Source of the DNA: Pectobacterium aroidearum
GTDB taxonomy: Bacteria; Pseudomonadota; Gammaproteobacteria; Enterobacterales; Enterobacteriaceae
Assembly: GCF_015689195.1 (NCBI RefSeq)
Contig: NZ_CP065044.1
Coordinates: 248,001-312,000 of the forward strand
Length of the DNA stretch: 64,000 nucleotides
Direction: 5' to 3'
Shown: piece by piece, positions 17,256 through 27,307 of the stretch
How the letters are laid out: every line of letters starts with the position of its first letter
Numbering within the stretch: position 1 is the stretch's first letter
Position numbers and translations under genes: made by a program
Notes under the pieces: model-generated
What the model was told of the DNA's origin: nothing
Database searches by the model: none
The model's input: the letters and a program-made list of their open reading frames with translations, nothing else

Positions 17256-18142
17256 TGTGTGTCCTGTAATATGTCCCAAAAGGCGGCAATCAGCGGTTCG
17301 CTAAGCCGTTTTTTCTGTACGCAAACGCCGAGTTCAAGTGGTTCCATTACCTGTTCGACGAAGACGGAAACGCGGTTGCGTACGGGTTCCGGGCTGTTTT
17401 CCAGCACGACGTTGGGAATCAGCGCGATACCACAGCCTAGCGCGACCATCGATACCATCGCTTCATGCCCGGAGATGGTGGCGTAAATCTGCGGATTGGC
17501 GATGTGATTGCGGCGGAACCATTGATCGATGCGCTTACGCACCGGGCCGTGTTCCGGCAGAATGAAGGGAATCTGTGACCAGTCCGGATCGGTTTGGCGT
17601 ACCAGCGATTGCACGGGGCAGGGAAGCGCCGGGATGATCAACGCCAGAGGCAGTTTGTCGAGTGGCATGAAGTCAACGCTGATAGGCAGCGCTTCCGGGC
17701 GTCCCGCAATCCCTAAATCCCCATCATTCGACTGAATTTTCTCAACGGCATCGGCGGCGTCGCCGGTCGTCAGTTTAATTTCTACCAGCGGGTGCAGCGC
17801 CCGGAAACGATCCAGAATCGGCGGCAGGTGGCTGTAGGCGGCGGTAACGGAACAAAAAATCCGCAGATCGCCGCTTAATGACGGCCCATGCTGGTCTATC
17901 GTGTGGCGTAGCTGCTGGTATTGCAGCAGCGTTTGCTGGGCAAATAGTTTCAGGTGCTCGCCAGCATCGGTGAGCTGCACGGTGCGGTTATCACGCAGAA
18001 ACAGCGTCTGCCCTAAATCCTCTTCCATCCGCTGAATTTGCCGTGACAGCGTGGACGGGCTGATGTGCATCGCCTTGGCTGTACGGCCAAAGTGTCGACT
18101 TTCCGCCAGATGTAGGAATAATTTGAGATCACGTAAATCCAT
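17252..18142 (-). CDS. ilvY: LysR-family activator of ilvC
   Basis: LysR-type regulator of 296 residues, closely matching E. coli IlvY. The helix-turn-helix lies in the first 60 residues (HFGRTAKAMHISPSTLSRQIQRMEEDL mostly conserved). The effector domain contains GPSLSGDLRIFCSVTAAYSHL. IlvY activates ilvC when acetolactate or acetohydroxybutyrate accumulates and represses itself. I chose the ATG at 18140-18142, which gives the E. coli N-terminus MDLRDLK, over the longer frame to 18199 that would run into the operators. It is divergent from ilvC. Confidence 0.94.
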   Translation of the reverse strand: MDLRDLKLFLHLAESRHFGRTAKAMHISPSTLSRQIQRMEEDLGQTLFLRDNRTVQLTDAGEHLKLFAQQTLLQYQQLRHTIDQHGPSLSGDLRIFCSVTAAYSHLPPILDRFRALHPLVEIKLTTGDAADAVEKIQSNDGDLGIAGRPEALPISVDFMPLDKLPLALIIPALPCPVQSLVRQTDPDWSQIPFILPEHGPVRKRIDQWFRRNHIANPQIYATISGHEAMVSMVALGCGIALIPNVVLENSPEPVRNRVSVFVEQVMEPLELGVCVQKKRLSEPLIAAFWDILQDTQ

Positions 18143-18183
18143 GCGACGCAGGCCCCGTTTTTTATCTTGCAGCCGTTTTTTAT

Positions 18184-18232
18184 ATTGCAAATAGTGCAAT
18201 ATGACGTTGCTAATATATCAATTTAAGCAACG
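18184..18232. promoter_or_regulatory. Tandem IlvY operators between ilvY and ilvC
   Basis: Two inverted repeats are visible: ATTGCA-N5-TGCAAT at 18184-18200 and CGTTGC-N16-GCAACG at 18205-18232. The first has the T-N11-A core expected of LysR boxes. In E. coli IlvY binds two adjacent operators in this same divergent region. Confidence 0.7.
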
Positions 18233-18327
18233 CAATTCCTGTCATATGATGGGGTCATAGTGAATTCCCATCTGGCGGGAATCCTTTCTCGAATAATAGA
18301 CAAACAAAACCGTATACGGAGCACGAC

Positions 18328-19806
18328 ATGGCTAACTATTTCAACACATTAAACCTGCGTCAGCAGCTGGATCAATTGGGCAAGTGCCGCTTTATGGGGC
18401 GTGATGAATTTGCCGATGAGGCGAGCTACCTGAAAGGGAAAAAAGTGGTGATCGTCGGCTGTGGTGCTCAGGGCCTGAACCAGGGTCTGAACATGCGCGA
18501 TTCTGGTCTGGATATCGCTTATGCCCTGCGTGCTGAAGCGATTGCAGAAAAACGTGCATCATGGCGCAAGGCGACCGAAAACGGCTTCACCGTCGGCACC
18601 TACGAAGATCTGATCCCGCAGGCTGATTTGGTGGTTAACCTGACGCCAGACAAACAGCACTCCGCTGTTGTTCAGGCGGTACAACCGCTGATGAAACAAG
18701 GCGCAGCGCTGGGCTACTCCCACGGCTTCAACATCGTTGAAGTGGGCGAGCAAATCCGTAAAGACATCACCGTCGTGATGGTGGCGCCGAAGTGCCCAGG
18801 TACGGAAGTACGTGAAGAATACAAACGTGGTTTCGGCGTACCAACGCTGATCGCGGTTCACCCGGAAAACGATCCGAAGGGCGAAGGCATGGCAATTGCT
18901 AAAGCCTGGGCTGCGGCAACCGGTGGTCACCGTGCTGGCGTTCTGCAATCTTCATTCGTTGCGGAAGTGAAATCTGACCTGATGGGTGAGCAGACTATTC
19001 TGTGCGGTATGTTGCAGGCAGGTTCTCTGCTGAGCTTCGACAAACTGGTTGCTGAAGGCACCGATCCTGCGTATGCAGAAAAACTGATTCAGTTCGGCTG
19101 GGAAACCATCACCGAAGCGCTGAAGCAGGGCGGCATTACGCTGATGATGGATCGCCTGTCCAATCCGGCAAAACTGCGTGCTTATGCGCTGTCTGAGCAG
19201 TTGAAAGGCATCATGGCGCCGCTGTTCCAGAAACACATGGATGACATCATCTCCGGCGAATTCTCCAGCGGCATGATGGCTGACTGGGCGAACGATGACG
19301 TGAAACTGCTGACCTGGCGTGAAGAGACCGGTAAAACGGCATTCGAAAACGCACCGCAGTTCGACGGTAAAATCGCTGAGCAGGAATACTTTGATAACGG
19401 CGTGCTGATGGTTGCGATGGTGAAAGCGGGCGTTGAGCTGGCGTTTGAAACCATGGTGAGCTCTGGCATCATCGAAGAATCCGCTTACTACGAGTCACTG
19501 CATGAGCTACCGCTGATCGCCAACACCATCGCGCGTAAGCGTCTGTATGAAATGAACGTGGTTATCTCTGATACCGCAGAATACGGTAACTACCTGTTCG
19601 CTAACGCCGCCGTTCCATTGCTGAAAGATGCGTTCATGGCATCTCTGCAGCCGGGCGATCTGGGCAAAGCGGTAGCGGGTACCGAAGTGGACAACGCGCA
19701 GCTGCGTGATGTTAACGAAGCTATCCGTAACCACCCAATCGAAACCGTAGGACAAACGCTGCGCGGTTACATGAAAGACATGAAGCGTATCGCCGTTGCG
19801 GGTTAA
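18328..19806 (+). CDS. ilvC: Ketol-acid reductoisomerase, class II
   Basis: NADPH- and Mg-dependent enzyme of 492 residues, the second common step of valine and isoleucine synthesis. The length shows the long class II form with a duplicated knotted C-terminal domain. The Rossmann motif [15 protein letters not shown] is near residues 38-52, followed by the basic AYALR segment that selects NADPH. ACGGAG precedes the ATG. Monocistronic, with its own terminator, and controlled by the divergent ilvY. Confidence 0.97.
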   Translation: MANYFNTLNLRQQLDQLGKCRFMGRDEFADEASYLKGKKVVIVGCGAQGLNQGLNMRDSGLDIAYALRAEAIAEKRASWRKATENGFTVGTYEDLIPQADLVVNLTPDKQHSAVVQAVQPLMKQGAALGYSHGFNIVEVGEQIRKDITVVMVAPKCPGTEVREEYKRGFGVPTLIAVHPENDPKGEGMAIAKAWAAATGGHRAGVLQSSFVAEVKSDLMGEQTILCGMLQAGSLLSFDKLVAEGTDPAYAEKLIQFGWETITEALKQGGITLMMDRLSNPAKLRAYALSEQLKGIMAPLFQKHMDDIISGEFSSGMMADWANDDVKLLTWREETGKTAFENAPQFDGKIAEQEYFDNGVLMVAMVKAGVELAFETMVSSGIIEESAYYESLHELPLIANTIARKRLYEMNVVISDTAEYGNYLFANAAVPLLKDAFMASLQPGDLGKAVAGTEVDNAQLRDVNEAIRNHPIETVGQTLRGYMKDMKRIAVAG

Positions 19807-19843
19807 TGTGACGTTCTACGTTTACTGAAACACGATGATTGCT

Positions 19844-19872
19844 ATGCTGCTCCTCAGGGAGCAGCATTTTTT
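19844..19872 (+). terminator. ilvC terminator
   Basis: ATGCTGCTCC pairs with GGAGCAGCAT around a TCA-type loop, followed by TTTTTT. Confidence 0.88.
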
Positions 19873-19887
19873 ATCCGTAGTTATCCC

Positions 19888-20550
19888 TTAGCCTGCGTTA
19901 TTTACGTCGTGTATCGTCGGTATGTTACGTGAGGCAAGCGTCAGCGCAGTGGTTAATTCTGCTTTTGTCATACGAATACAGTAAGACGGCATACCTCTTT
20001 CAAAGCGCCATCCTTCAGACAATTCTCCCGCATCGACCACATCAAATCCGAATGCATCATAGAGTTCAGCCACAATAGCTTTTTCCTGCTCATCATCACC
20101 TGCAAGCGGTAGCGCGCGGCGATTGGCTGAGCCGGTCGGGAGCCCATCGCTTTCAAGCTGCGTCATAGGGATGGCATTGAACGCTTTGGTGATCCTGGCG
20201 TCTGGTAAATAACGCGCCAGTAGCTCGCTGGTCGTGGTGCTGCGCGTATCAAGTGCGGTGACCTTACCATCTCGCTCGGTATAGTAATTGACGGTATCGA
20301 TGACGGATTTTCCCCGTAAAGCCTGTTCAGGGAGTTTATCGATGGCGGTAAAGGGAACGGCGATAACCACAATGTCACCAAATAGCGAGGCCTGAGTGGC
20401 GGTTCCGATGTCGCAGCCGATCATCGGGCGGAGGCTGAAAAGTGATTGGGGGTCGCGTGAGTTACTGAGCATGACCTGATGACCGTTCTGGAGCGCTAAT
20501 TTAGCTATCGCCCGCCCAACAAAGCCTGCACCAATAATGCCGATATTCAT
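19888..20550 (-). CDS. NADP-binding oxidoreductase, F420-dependent reductase-like
   Basis: Protein of 220 residues with an N-terminal Rossmann fold (NIGIIGAGFVGRAIAKLAL, residues 2-20) like the NADP:F420 reductase and short NAD(P)-binding dehydrogenase families. Further typical motifs are DIVVIAVPF, AFNAI and LPLAGDD. Enterobacteria do not make F420, so the substrate is probably a small carbonyl compound or flavin; it cannot be named from sequence. It is divergent from a LysR gene 101 bases away, a pairing that suggests control by that regulator. Confidence 0.78.
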   Translation of the reverse strand: MNIGIIGAGFVGRAIAKLALQNGHQVMLSNSRDPQSLFSLRPMIGCDIGTATQASLFGDIVVIAVPFTAIDKLPEQALRGKSVIDTVNYYTERDGKVTALDTRSTTTSELLARYLPDARITKAFNAIPMTQLESDGLPTGSANRRALPLAGDDEQEKAIVAELYDAFGFDVVDAGELSEGWRFERGMPSYCIRMTKAELTTALTLASRNIPTIHDVNNAG

Positions 20551-20651
20551 CTTCTTCTCCTTAATGCTTTTGAGAGAAGCATCTTAATTGCCTACAATTT
20601 GAAGATAAATTGTGATTTTAAAAGCAAACAAACAACAAATATGAGCGAATA

Positions 20652-21539
20652 ATGGACCGGCTGACCAGTATGAGTGTCTTTGTCAAAGCATCGGAGTTAG
20701 GGTCTTTTGCCGCCGCCGCAGAAGCGTTAGGCATATCTTCACAGATGGTGGCGAAGCAGGTGGCGTGGCTTGAAGCGAGGCTTGGCGTTCGGTTGCTGAA
20801 TCGTACGACGCGGAGGCAAAGCCTGACGGATATTGGTTTGCGTTATTATGAGCGCTGCAAGGTTGTTCTTGCCGAGGCAGAGGATGCTGACGCAGTCGCC
20901 CGTGAGATGCAGGTGACACCTTCAGGAATTATCCAGGTTAACGCGCCGGTTACCTGGGGATCGCATCTACTCGCGCCGTTTATCACGCACTATCTCGCCC
21001 GCTATCCTGACACGCAAATTGCGCTGACGCTGAATGATCGTATGGTCGACCCGATAGAAGAGGGGTTTGAAGTCATTATTCGTATCGGTGAATTGGCGGA
21101 TAGTTCGATGGTGGCCTGGCCGCTTCAGCCTTACTCGTTGATTGCCTGTGCATCGCCTGACTATCTGGCGCGTGAAGGCGTGCCGGAGACGCCAGCAAGC
21201 CTCGCACGTCACGCGTGCCTGATTTATGGCGTACGCACCGCCGCGACGTCTTGCCGATGGGTATTCCAGAAAGAGGGTAAGTCCGAAGAAGTCAGGCCAC
21301 AGGGTAGGCTTTTTGCTAATGACTGGAACGCGTTGCTACATGCAGCGATAGAGGGATATGGTATTACGCTTGGGCCGGAGGCCGTGCTACGTAAGGAAAT
21401 TGACCGCGGACGACTGGTTCAGGTGCTATCTGACTATGACGGCCCTGCTCGCCCGGTTCATGTTATGGTGCCGATGGGACGGCGGTCGGCGGTTAAAATT
21501 AAAACCTTTGTCGATGCAGTCAGAGCCACTTTCGGATAA
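20652..21539 (+). CDS. LysR-family regulator
   Basis: Transcription factor of 295 residues. The N-terminal helix-turn-helix reads LGSFAAAAEALGISSQMVAKQVA near residues 16-38, and the rest is a LysR substrate domain of the type paired with small quinone or aldehyde reductases (DRLTSMSVFVKA start). It is divergent from the oxidoreductase gene at 19888 and probably regulates it. The intervening 101 bases contain A+T-rich DNA suitable for both promoters. It converges on putP across 43 bases. Confidence 0.82.
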   Translation: MDRLTSMSVFVKASELGSFAAAAEALGISSQMVAKQVAWLEARLGVRLLNRTTRRQSLTDIGLRYYERCKVVLAEAEDADAVAREMQVTPSGIIQVNAPVTWGSHLLAPFITHYLARYPDTQIALTLNDRMVDPIEEGFEVIIRIGELADSSMVAWPLQPYSLIACASPDYLAREGVPETPASLARHACLIYGVRTAATSCRWVFQKEGKSEEVRPQGRLFANDWNALLHAAIEGYGITLGPEAVLRKEIDRGRLVQVLSDYDGPARPVHVMVPMGRRSAVKIKTFVDAVRATFG

Positions 21540-21582
21540 AGATAAGCCCGTGGCACAGCGAACGATGCCACGGGCGTGATGA

Positions 21583-23067
21583 TTAAACGGATTGGTATTC
21601 CGCTTCCGCCTGATTGAAGCGGTCGGTAATCGCTTTTGATGGCGCTTTACCCAGCAGGCTGACAATAAAAATGGTCAGGCTGTTGAAGATGAAACCAGGG
21701 ATAATTTCATACAGACCCAGCCAGGCGTACTGTTTCCAGATCAGCACGGTTGCTGCGCCCACGATCATACCGAGCAGTGCACCGTTGCGCGTCATGCGCG
21801 GCCACAGCAGAGAAATCAAAATCACCGGACCGAATGCGGCGCCGAAACCAGCCCAGGCATAGCTCACCAGACCCAGTACGCGGTTTTCAGGATTAAGCGA
21901 CAGCGCGATAGCGATGATAGCGACGAGCAGCACCATTGAGCGCCCTACCCACACCAGCTCTTTCTGGCTAGCATTCTTGCGCAGGAATGGCTTGTATAGA
22001 TCCTCAGTGATGGCGCTGGAACACACCAGCAACTGGCAGCTCAGCGTACTCATCACGGCGGCCAGAATTGCAGACAGCAGCACGCCAGCAATCCACGGAT
22101 TGAACAGCAGCATGGACAGCTCGATAAAGACGCGTTCGCTGTTTTGCGCCACGTTACCAGCCTGATCCGGGTTGTTATGGAAGTAGGCGATGCCGAAGAA
22201 GCCCACCGTCACAGCACCGGCCAGACAAAGAACCATCCAGGTCATACTGATACGGCGTGCACTGTGGATCGTGTGGTGTGAATCGGCGGCCATAAAACGC
22301 GCCAGAATGTGCGGTTGGCCAAAATAGCCCAGACCCCAACCCATCAGTGAGATGATGGCGACAAAATTCAGCCCTTTGAACATATCCAGATTGGCCGGGT
22401 TTTTCGCTTCAATTACCATGAGTGAGGTGTCTATTCCTCCCAGCGATAAAATGACCATCACCGGCGTCAGGATCAGCGCGAAAATCATCAGGCTGGCCTG
22501 AACGGTGTCCGTCCAGCTCACGGCCAGAAAGCCGCCAATAAAGGTATAGGCGATAGTGGCCGCAGCCCCTGCCCATAAGGCCGTGCCGTAGCTCATGCCA
22601 AAGGTGCTTTCAAACAGACGAGCCCCTGCAACCACGCCGGATGCGCAATAAATGGTGAAGAAAATCAGGATCACTAACGCGGAAATCACACGCAGTAATT
22701 TGCTGTTATCTTCAAAGCGGTGGGTGAAATAGTCAGGAAGGGTAAGCGCGTTGTGGTTGACCTCAGTGTGTACGCGCAGGCGTCCGGCGACCCATTTCCA
22801 GTTCAGGTAGGCGCCTAACGTCAGGCCGATCGCGATCCAGCTTTCCGAGATCCCGGAAATGAAAATGGCACCCGGTAACCCCATGAGCAGCCAGCCGCTC
22901 ATATCGGAAGCGCCTGCCGACAATGCGGTCACCACACTGCCCATCCGACGTCCGCCCAGAATGTAATCGCCAAAGTTATTCGTTGCGCGATAGGCAAACA
23001 GGCCGATGAGAACCATCCCGAAAATATACACCAGAAACGTCACCAACATAGGTGTGCTTATTGTCAT
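21583..23067 (-). CDS. putP: Sodium/proline symporter
   Basis: Inner-membrane carrier of 494 residues in the sodium:solute symporter family, with about 13 hydrophobic helices. Conserved PutP segments are visible: GGRRMGSVVTALSAGASDMSGWLLMG near the N-terminus and the family signature AWAGFGAAFGPVILISLLW near residues 405-425. It imports proline as carbon and nitrogen source for PutA. It is divergent from putA, and both flank PutA operators. Confidence 0.95.
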   Translation of the reverse strand: MTISTPMLVTFLVYIFGMVLIGLFAYRATNNFGDYILGGRRMGSVVTALSAGASDMSGWLLMGLPGAIFISGISESWIAIGLTLGAYLNWKWVAGRLRVHTEVNHNALTLPDYFTHRFEDNSKLLRVISALVILIFFTIYCASGVVAGARLFESTFGMSYGTALWAGAAATIAYTFIGGFLAVSWTDTVQASLMIFALILTPVMVILSLGGIDTSLMVIEAKNPANLDMFKGLNFVAIISLMGWGLGYFGQPHILARFMAADSHHTIHSARRISMTWMVLCLAGAVTVGFFGIAYFHNNPDQAGNVAQNSERVFIELSMLLFNPWIAGVLLSAILAAVMSTLSCQLLVCSSAITEDLYKPFLRKNASQKELVWVGRSMVLLVAIIAIALSLNPENRVLGLVSYAWAGFGAAFGPVILISLLWPRMTRNGALLGMIVGAATVLIWKQYAWLGLYEIIPGFIFNSLTIFIVSLLGKAPSKAITDRFNQAEAEYQSV

Positions 23068-23162
23068 TCAACTCTCCACATTATTTTTCGTGCCGCTGTC
23101 GCGGCGACGCTGTGTTTTATTGTCATCACTCAGGCCGGAACGAGGTCTGAAGGTGATAAGGG

Positions 23163-23207
23163 GTTGCAACCGCTCCATTTGTTAACAAGGTTGCACAAAG
23201 TTGCAAC
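23163..23207. promoter_or_regulatory. PutA operator cluster in the putP-putA intergenic region
   Basis: Three copies of the PutA recognition core GTTGCA occur at 23163-23168, 23190-23195 and 23200-23205. The first and third are extended to the palindrome GTTGCAAC. In E. coli the PutA ribbon-helix-helix domain binds GTTGCA sites here and represses both genes without proline. Confidence 0.85.
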
Positions 23208-23263
23208 ATGGTCGATATTGACGTTTTCCCGATGTGCATCTTCTAATGACAGGAGTGGACGCT

Positions 23264-26200
23264 ATGGGCTCTACCACGATGGGTGTAAAACTCGATGAGG
23301 AAACGCGCGAACGCATCAAGGCTGCAGCACAGCGAATTGATCGTACACCGCACTGGCTGATCAAGCAGGCTATTTTCCATTACCTCGAACGCCTCGAAAG
23401 TGGCCTCGACACTCCTGAAACACCGCAATGGGCGAACGTCAGCCACATTGAAGCGGAAGAGATTATGCCGCAATCTCGGGAAGAAGAAACCCACCAACCC
23501 TTCCTTGATTTCGCTGAGCAGGTTCTTCCCCAGTCAGTTATCCGCGCAGCCATCACTTCTGTTTATCGCCGACCCGAAAATGAACTGGTGCCTATCTTGC
23601 TTGAACAGGCAAGACTTACCGATGAAATGTCGGCATTAACGCAGCAACTGGCTTATCGACTGGCAGAGAAATTACGTAGCCAGAAAGCCGGGAGCGGGCG
23701 TGCAGGCATCGTGCAAGGACTGCTACAGGAATTCTCACTTTCTTCTCAGGAAGGGGTGGCGCTGATGTGTTTAGCTGAAGCGCTGCTACGTATTCCTGAT
23801 AAATCTACGCGCGATGCGCTGATCCGCGACAAAATCAGCCGAGGAAACTGGCAGGCGCATCTTGGTCACAGCCCGTCGCTTTTTGTGAATGCCGCAACCT
23901 GGGGGCTATTGTTTACCGGAAAGCTGGTGGCGACACACAACGAGGCGCACCTGTCGAATTCTCTGAACCGCATGATCGGGAAAAGCGGCGAGCCGCTCAT
24001 CCGCAAAGGCGTGGATATGGCCATGCGGCTGATGGGAGAGCAGTTTGTTACTGGCGAAACCATCGGTGAAGCACTGGCGAATGCCCGTGAGCGAGAGGAA
24101 AAAGGCTTCCGCTACTCTTACGATATGTTAGGTGAAGCGGCGCTGACGGAGCATGATGCTGCCGCGTATCTGGCGGCCTATCAGCAGGCGATTCATGCTA
24201 TCGGCAAAGCCTCGAACGGGCGCGGGATTTACGAAGGGCCGGGCATCTCCATCAAGCTATCGGCGCTGCATCCACGTTATAGCCGGACGCAGTACGACCG
24301 CGTGATGGAAGAACTCTACCCGCGTTTGTTGACGCTAACGCTGCTGGCGCGCCAGTACGATATCGGCATCAATATTGATGCGGAGGAAGCCGATCGACTG
24401 GAGATCTCACTCGATCTGCTGGAAAAACTCTGCATGGAACCGCAACTGGCGGGATGGAATGGCATCGGGTTTGTCATTCAGGCGTATCAGAAACGCTGCC
24501 CGTATGTGATCGATGCGCTGATTGAATTGGCACAGCGCAGCCGTCGGCGGCTGATGATTCGTCTGGTGAAAGGTGCGTACTGGGATAGCGAAATTAAACG
24601 GGCACAGGTTGACGGGCTGGAAGGCTACCCGGTCTACACGCGTAAGGTCTATACCGATGTGTCTTATCTGGCGTGCGCCCGTAAGTTGCTGGCCGTACCG
24701 AATCTGATTTATCCGCAGTTCGCCACGCACAATGCGCAGACGCTAAGCGCGATCTACCACATGGCGGGCAACAATTACTATCCCGGTCAGTATGAGTTTC
24801 AGTGCCTGCACGGCATGGGGGAACCGCTCTATGATCAGGTGGTTGGCACGGTTGCGGACGGTAAATTGAACCGACCGTGCCGTATTTATGCCCCGGTTGG
24901 CACCCATGAAACGCTGCTGGCTTATCTGGTGCGACGCTTGTTGGAAAACGGTGCGAATACTTCATTTGTTAACCGCATTGCGGATACCTCAATGCCGCTG
25001 GAAACGCTGATCGCCGATCCGATTCGTGGTGTAGAAGCGCTGGCAAAAGTGGAATGGAGTATGGGCGCACCGCATCCCCGCATTCCCCTGCCGCGTCAGC
25101 TATATGGTCGAGAGCGGCAGAATTCGAGCGGGTTGGATCTCTCGAACGAGCACCGGCTGGCTTCGCTCTCCAGCACGTTGCTGAGTCACGCGCTTCTGCC
25201 GTGGTATGCCGCACCGATGCTTGAGGGAGAAAGCGTGGCGAGTGAAGAAAAGCCCGTGGTGAATCCTGCCGATGTGCACGATGTGGTGGGCTATGTTCGC
25301 GATGCCTCCGTGGCGGATGTTGAACTGGCGATAGAAACAGCGGTACATGCTGGCACCATCTGGTTTTCGACGCCACCTGCGGAGCGTGCTGCGATACTGA
25401 ATCAGGCCGCCTCGCTGATGGAAAGTCAGTTACAGAGCCTGCTGGGCTTGCTGGTGCGGGAAGCGGGGAAATCCTTCAGTAACGCGATTGCGGAAGTGCG
25501 CGAAGCGGTGGACTTCTTGCGCTATTACGCGGGGCAGGTACGGGATACGTTCACTAATGATACCCATCGTCCGCTGGGGCCGGTGGTTTGCATCAGCCCG
25601 TGGAATTTCCCGCTGGCGATCTTCACCGGACAAATCTCTGCTGCACTGGCGGTGGGAAATAGCGTATTAGCGAAGCCGGCTGAACAGACGCCGCTGATTG
25701 CGGCACAGGCAGTACGTATTTTACATGAGGCGGGTGTCCCTCAGGGCGTGCTGCAACTATTGCCTGGTCAGGGAGAAACGATTGGCGCAGCGTTGGTCGG
25801 CGATGAACGGGTACGCGGCGTGGTCTTTACCGGATCGACGGCCGTTGCCAAAACGCTGCAACGCAGCATCGCTGGCAGGCTCGATCCACAGGGGCGTTTG
25901 ACACCGTTGATTGCCGAGACCGGCGGCCTGAATGCGATGATTGTCGATTCCTCTGCACTGACGGAACAGGTGGTGAATGACGTTATCGCTTCTGCGTTCG
26001 ATAGCGCCGGACAGCGTTGCTCAGCGTTGCGTCTTTTGTGTCTGCAAGACGATATTGCGGATCGCACTCTGACTATGCTGCGGGGCGCGATGGCGGAGTG
26101 TCGAATGGGGAATCCTGAACGCTTATCAACCGATATCGGCCCGCTGATTGATGCGGAGGCGAAAGAGAATGTGGAACTGCATATTCAGACGATGCGGGCG

Positions 26201-27232
26201 CAAGGCCATACCGTGTTTCAGGCCGCGTATCCACAGGATGAAGAGACATGGCGGCACGGGACGTTTGTGAAGCCGACGCTGATCGAACTGGGCAATATAG
26301 GCGAGCTGAAAAAAGAAGTTTTTGGTCCAGTTTTACACGTTGTTCGCTATCAAAGCCAGCAGTTGGATACCGTGATTGAGCAAATCAACACGGCAGGATT
26401 CGGCCTGACGCTGGGCGTGCATACCCGCATTGATGAAACCATCCAGCGTGTGACAGGCAAGGCAAGGGTGGGCAACCAATATGTGAACCGTAATATGGTT
26501 GGTGCCGTTGTCGGGGTTCAGCCGTTTGGCGGTGAAGGCTTATCGGGAACCGGACCAAAGGCAGGTGGGCCGCTTTATCTGTACCGTTTGCTGGCTCATC
26601 GGCCGGACGATGCGCTCGCGGCAGGATTTGCGCGGCAGGATCGTGAGCCGTCTCCCGATATTTCTACCCGAACGTCGCAGCTGGCGGGGCTTCAGGCGCT
26701 GGAAACATGGGCGATTGCCGGGGAACGTCACGGTTTGGCGACGCTGTGCCAGCGTTACAGAGAAGATAGCGTCAGCGGGATAACGCGACCGCTGCCGGGT
26801 CCGACAGGAGAAAGCAATAGCTATACGTTGTTGCCGCGTGAACGGATTTTGTGTCTGGCGGATAACGAGGAAGATCGCTTGATTCAGACGGCGGCGGTGC
26901 TGGCAATCGGTGGGCAACTGCTGTGGCCGGAAGGTGAACAGGAGAAAACGCTCTATGACCGATTACCCGCAGAAGTGCAGCCGCATATTCAGTTCACGCC
27001 TGACTGGCAGCGGGACGATGTGTCTTTTCATGGCGTCATTTATCACGGAGATGCCGATCGGTTACGGCTGTTGAGTAAAACGCTTGCCGAACGAGACGGT
27101 CCGATTATCCTGCCGTTGGGCTACGCGCAGGGGGATACCCACGTTCAGCTTGAACGTCTGCTGAATGAACGTTCTCTGAGTATTAATACCGCGGCAGCGG
27201 GGGGGAATGCGAGTCTGATGACAATAGGCTAA
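23264..27232 (+). CDS. putA: Trifunctional proline utilisation protein: repressor, proline dehydrogenase, P5C dehydrogenase
   Basis: Protein of 1322 residues that oxidises proline to glutamate and represses the put genes. Domains in order are a ribbon-helix-helix DNA-binding segment (about 1-47, MGSTTMGVKLDEETRERIK), an FAD proline dehydrogenase barrel (about 260-570, with GISIKLSALHPRY) and an aldehyde dehydrogenase domain (about 640-1130). Its catalytic Cys is in GQRCSALR near 917 and its Glu in ETGG near 886. A C-terminal tail typical of long PutA proteins ends NTAAAGGNASLMTIG. The open frame begins at 23234, but the ATG at 23264 follows AGGAGTGG and matches E. coli PutA. Confidence 0.96.
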   Translation: MGSTTMGVKLDEETRERIKAAAQRIDRTPHWLIKQAIFHYLERLESGLDTPETPQWANVSHIEAEEIMPQSREEETHQPFLDFAEQVLPQSVIRAAITSVYRRPENELVPILLEQARLTDEMSALTQQLAYRLAEKLRSQKAGSGRAGIVQGLLQEFSLSSQEGVALMCLAEALLRIPDKSTRDALIRDKISRGNWQAHLGHSPSLFVNAATWGLLFTGKLVATHNEAHLSNSLNRMIGKSGEPLIRKGVDMAMRLMGEQFVTGETIGEALANAREREEKGFRYSYDMLGEAALTEHDAAAYLAAYQQAIHAIGKASNGRGIYEGPGISIKLSALHPRYSRTQYDRVMEELYPRLLTLTLLARQYDIGINIDAEEADRLEISLDLLEKLCMEPQLAGWNGIGFVIQAYQKRCPYVIDALIELAQRSRRRLMIRLVKGAYWDSEIKRAQVDGLEGYPVYTRKVYTDVSYLACARKLLAVPNLIYPQFATHNAQTLSAIYHMAGNNYYPGQYEFQCLHGMGEPLYDQVVGTVADGKLNRPCRIYAPVGTHETLLAYLVRRLLENGANTSFVNRIADTSMPLETLIADPIRGVEALAKVEWSMGAPHPRIPLPRQLYGRERQNSSGLDLSNEHRLASLSSTLLSHALLPWYAAPMLEGESVASEEKPVVNPADVHDVVGYVRDASVADVELAIETAVHAGTIWFSTPPAERAAILNQAASLMESQLQSLLGLLVREAGKSFSNAIAEVREAVDFLRYYAGQVRDTFTNDTHRPLGPVVCISPWNFPLAIFTGQISAALAVGNSVLAKPAEQTPLIAAQAVRILHEAGVPQGVLQLLPGQGETIGAALVGDERVRGVVFTGSTAVAKTLQRSIAGRLDPQGRLTPLIAETGGLNAMIVDSSALTEQVVNDVIASAFDSAGQRCSALRLLCLQDDIADRTLTMLRGAMAECRMGNPERLSTDIGPLIDAEAKENVELHIQTMRAQGHTVFQAAYPQDEETWRHGTFVKPTLIELGNIGELKKEVFGPVLHVVRYQSQQLDTVIEQINTAGFGLTLGVHTRIDETIQRVTGKARVGNQYVNRNMVGAVVGVQPFGGEGLSGTGPKAGGPLYLYRLLAHRPDDALAAGFARQDREPSPDISTRTSQLAGLQALETWAIAGERHGLATLCQRYREDSVSGITRPLPGPTGESNSYTLLPRERILCLADNEEDRLIQTAAVLAIGGQLLWPEGEQEKTLYDRLPAEVQPHIQFTPDWQRDDVSFHGVIYHGDADRLRLLSKTLAERDGPIILPLGYAQGDTHVQLERLLNERSLSINTAAAGGNASLMTIG

Positions 27233-27244
27233 GGTATTCAATAG

Positions 27245-27282
27245 AAAAAAGCGCGCCAAACCAGAAGGTCGGCGCGCTTTTT
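27245..27282. terminator. Bidirectional terminator between putA and ppiC
   Basis: AAAAAAGCGCGCC pairs with GGCGCGCTTTTT, with A and T runs on either side so that it can serve both convergent genes. Confidence 0.88.
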
Positions 27283-27307
27283 ATGTTCGGGGCATCAGCG
27301 TAACGAC

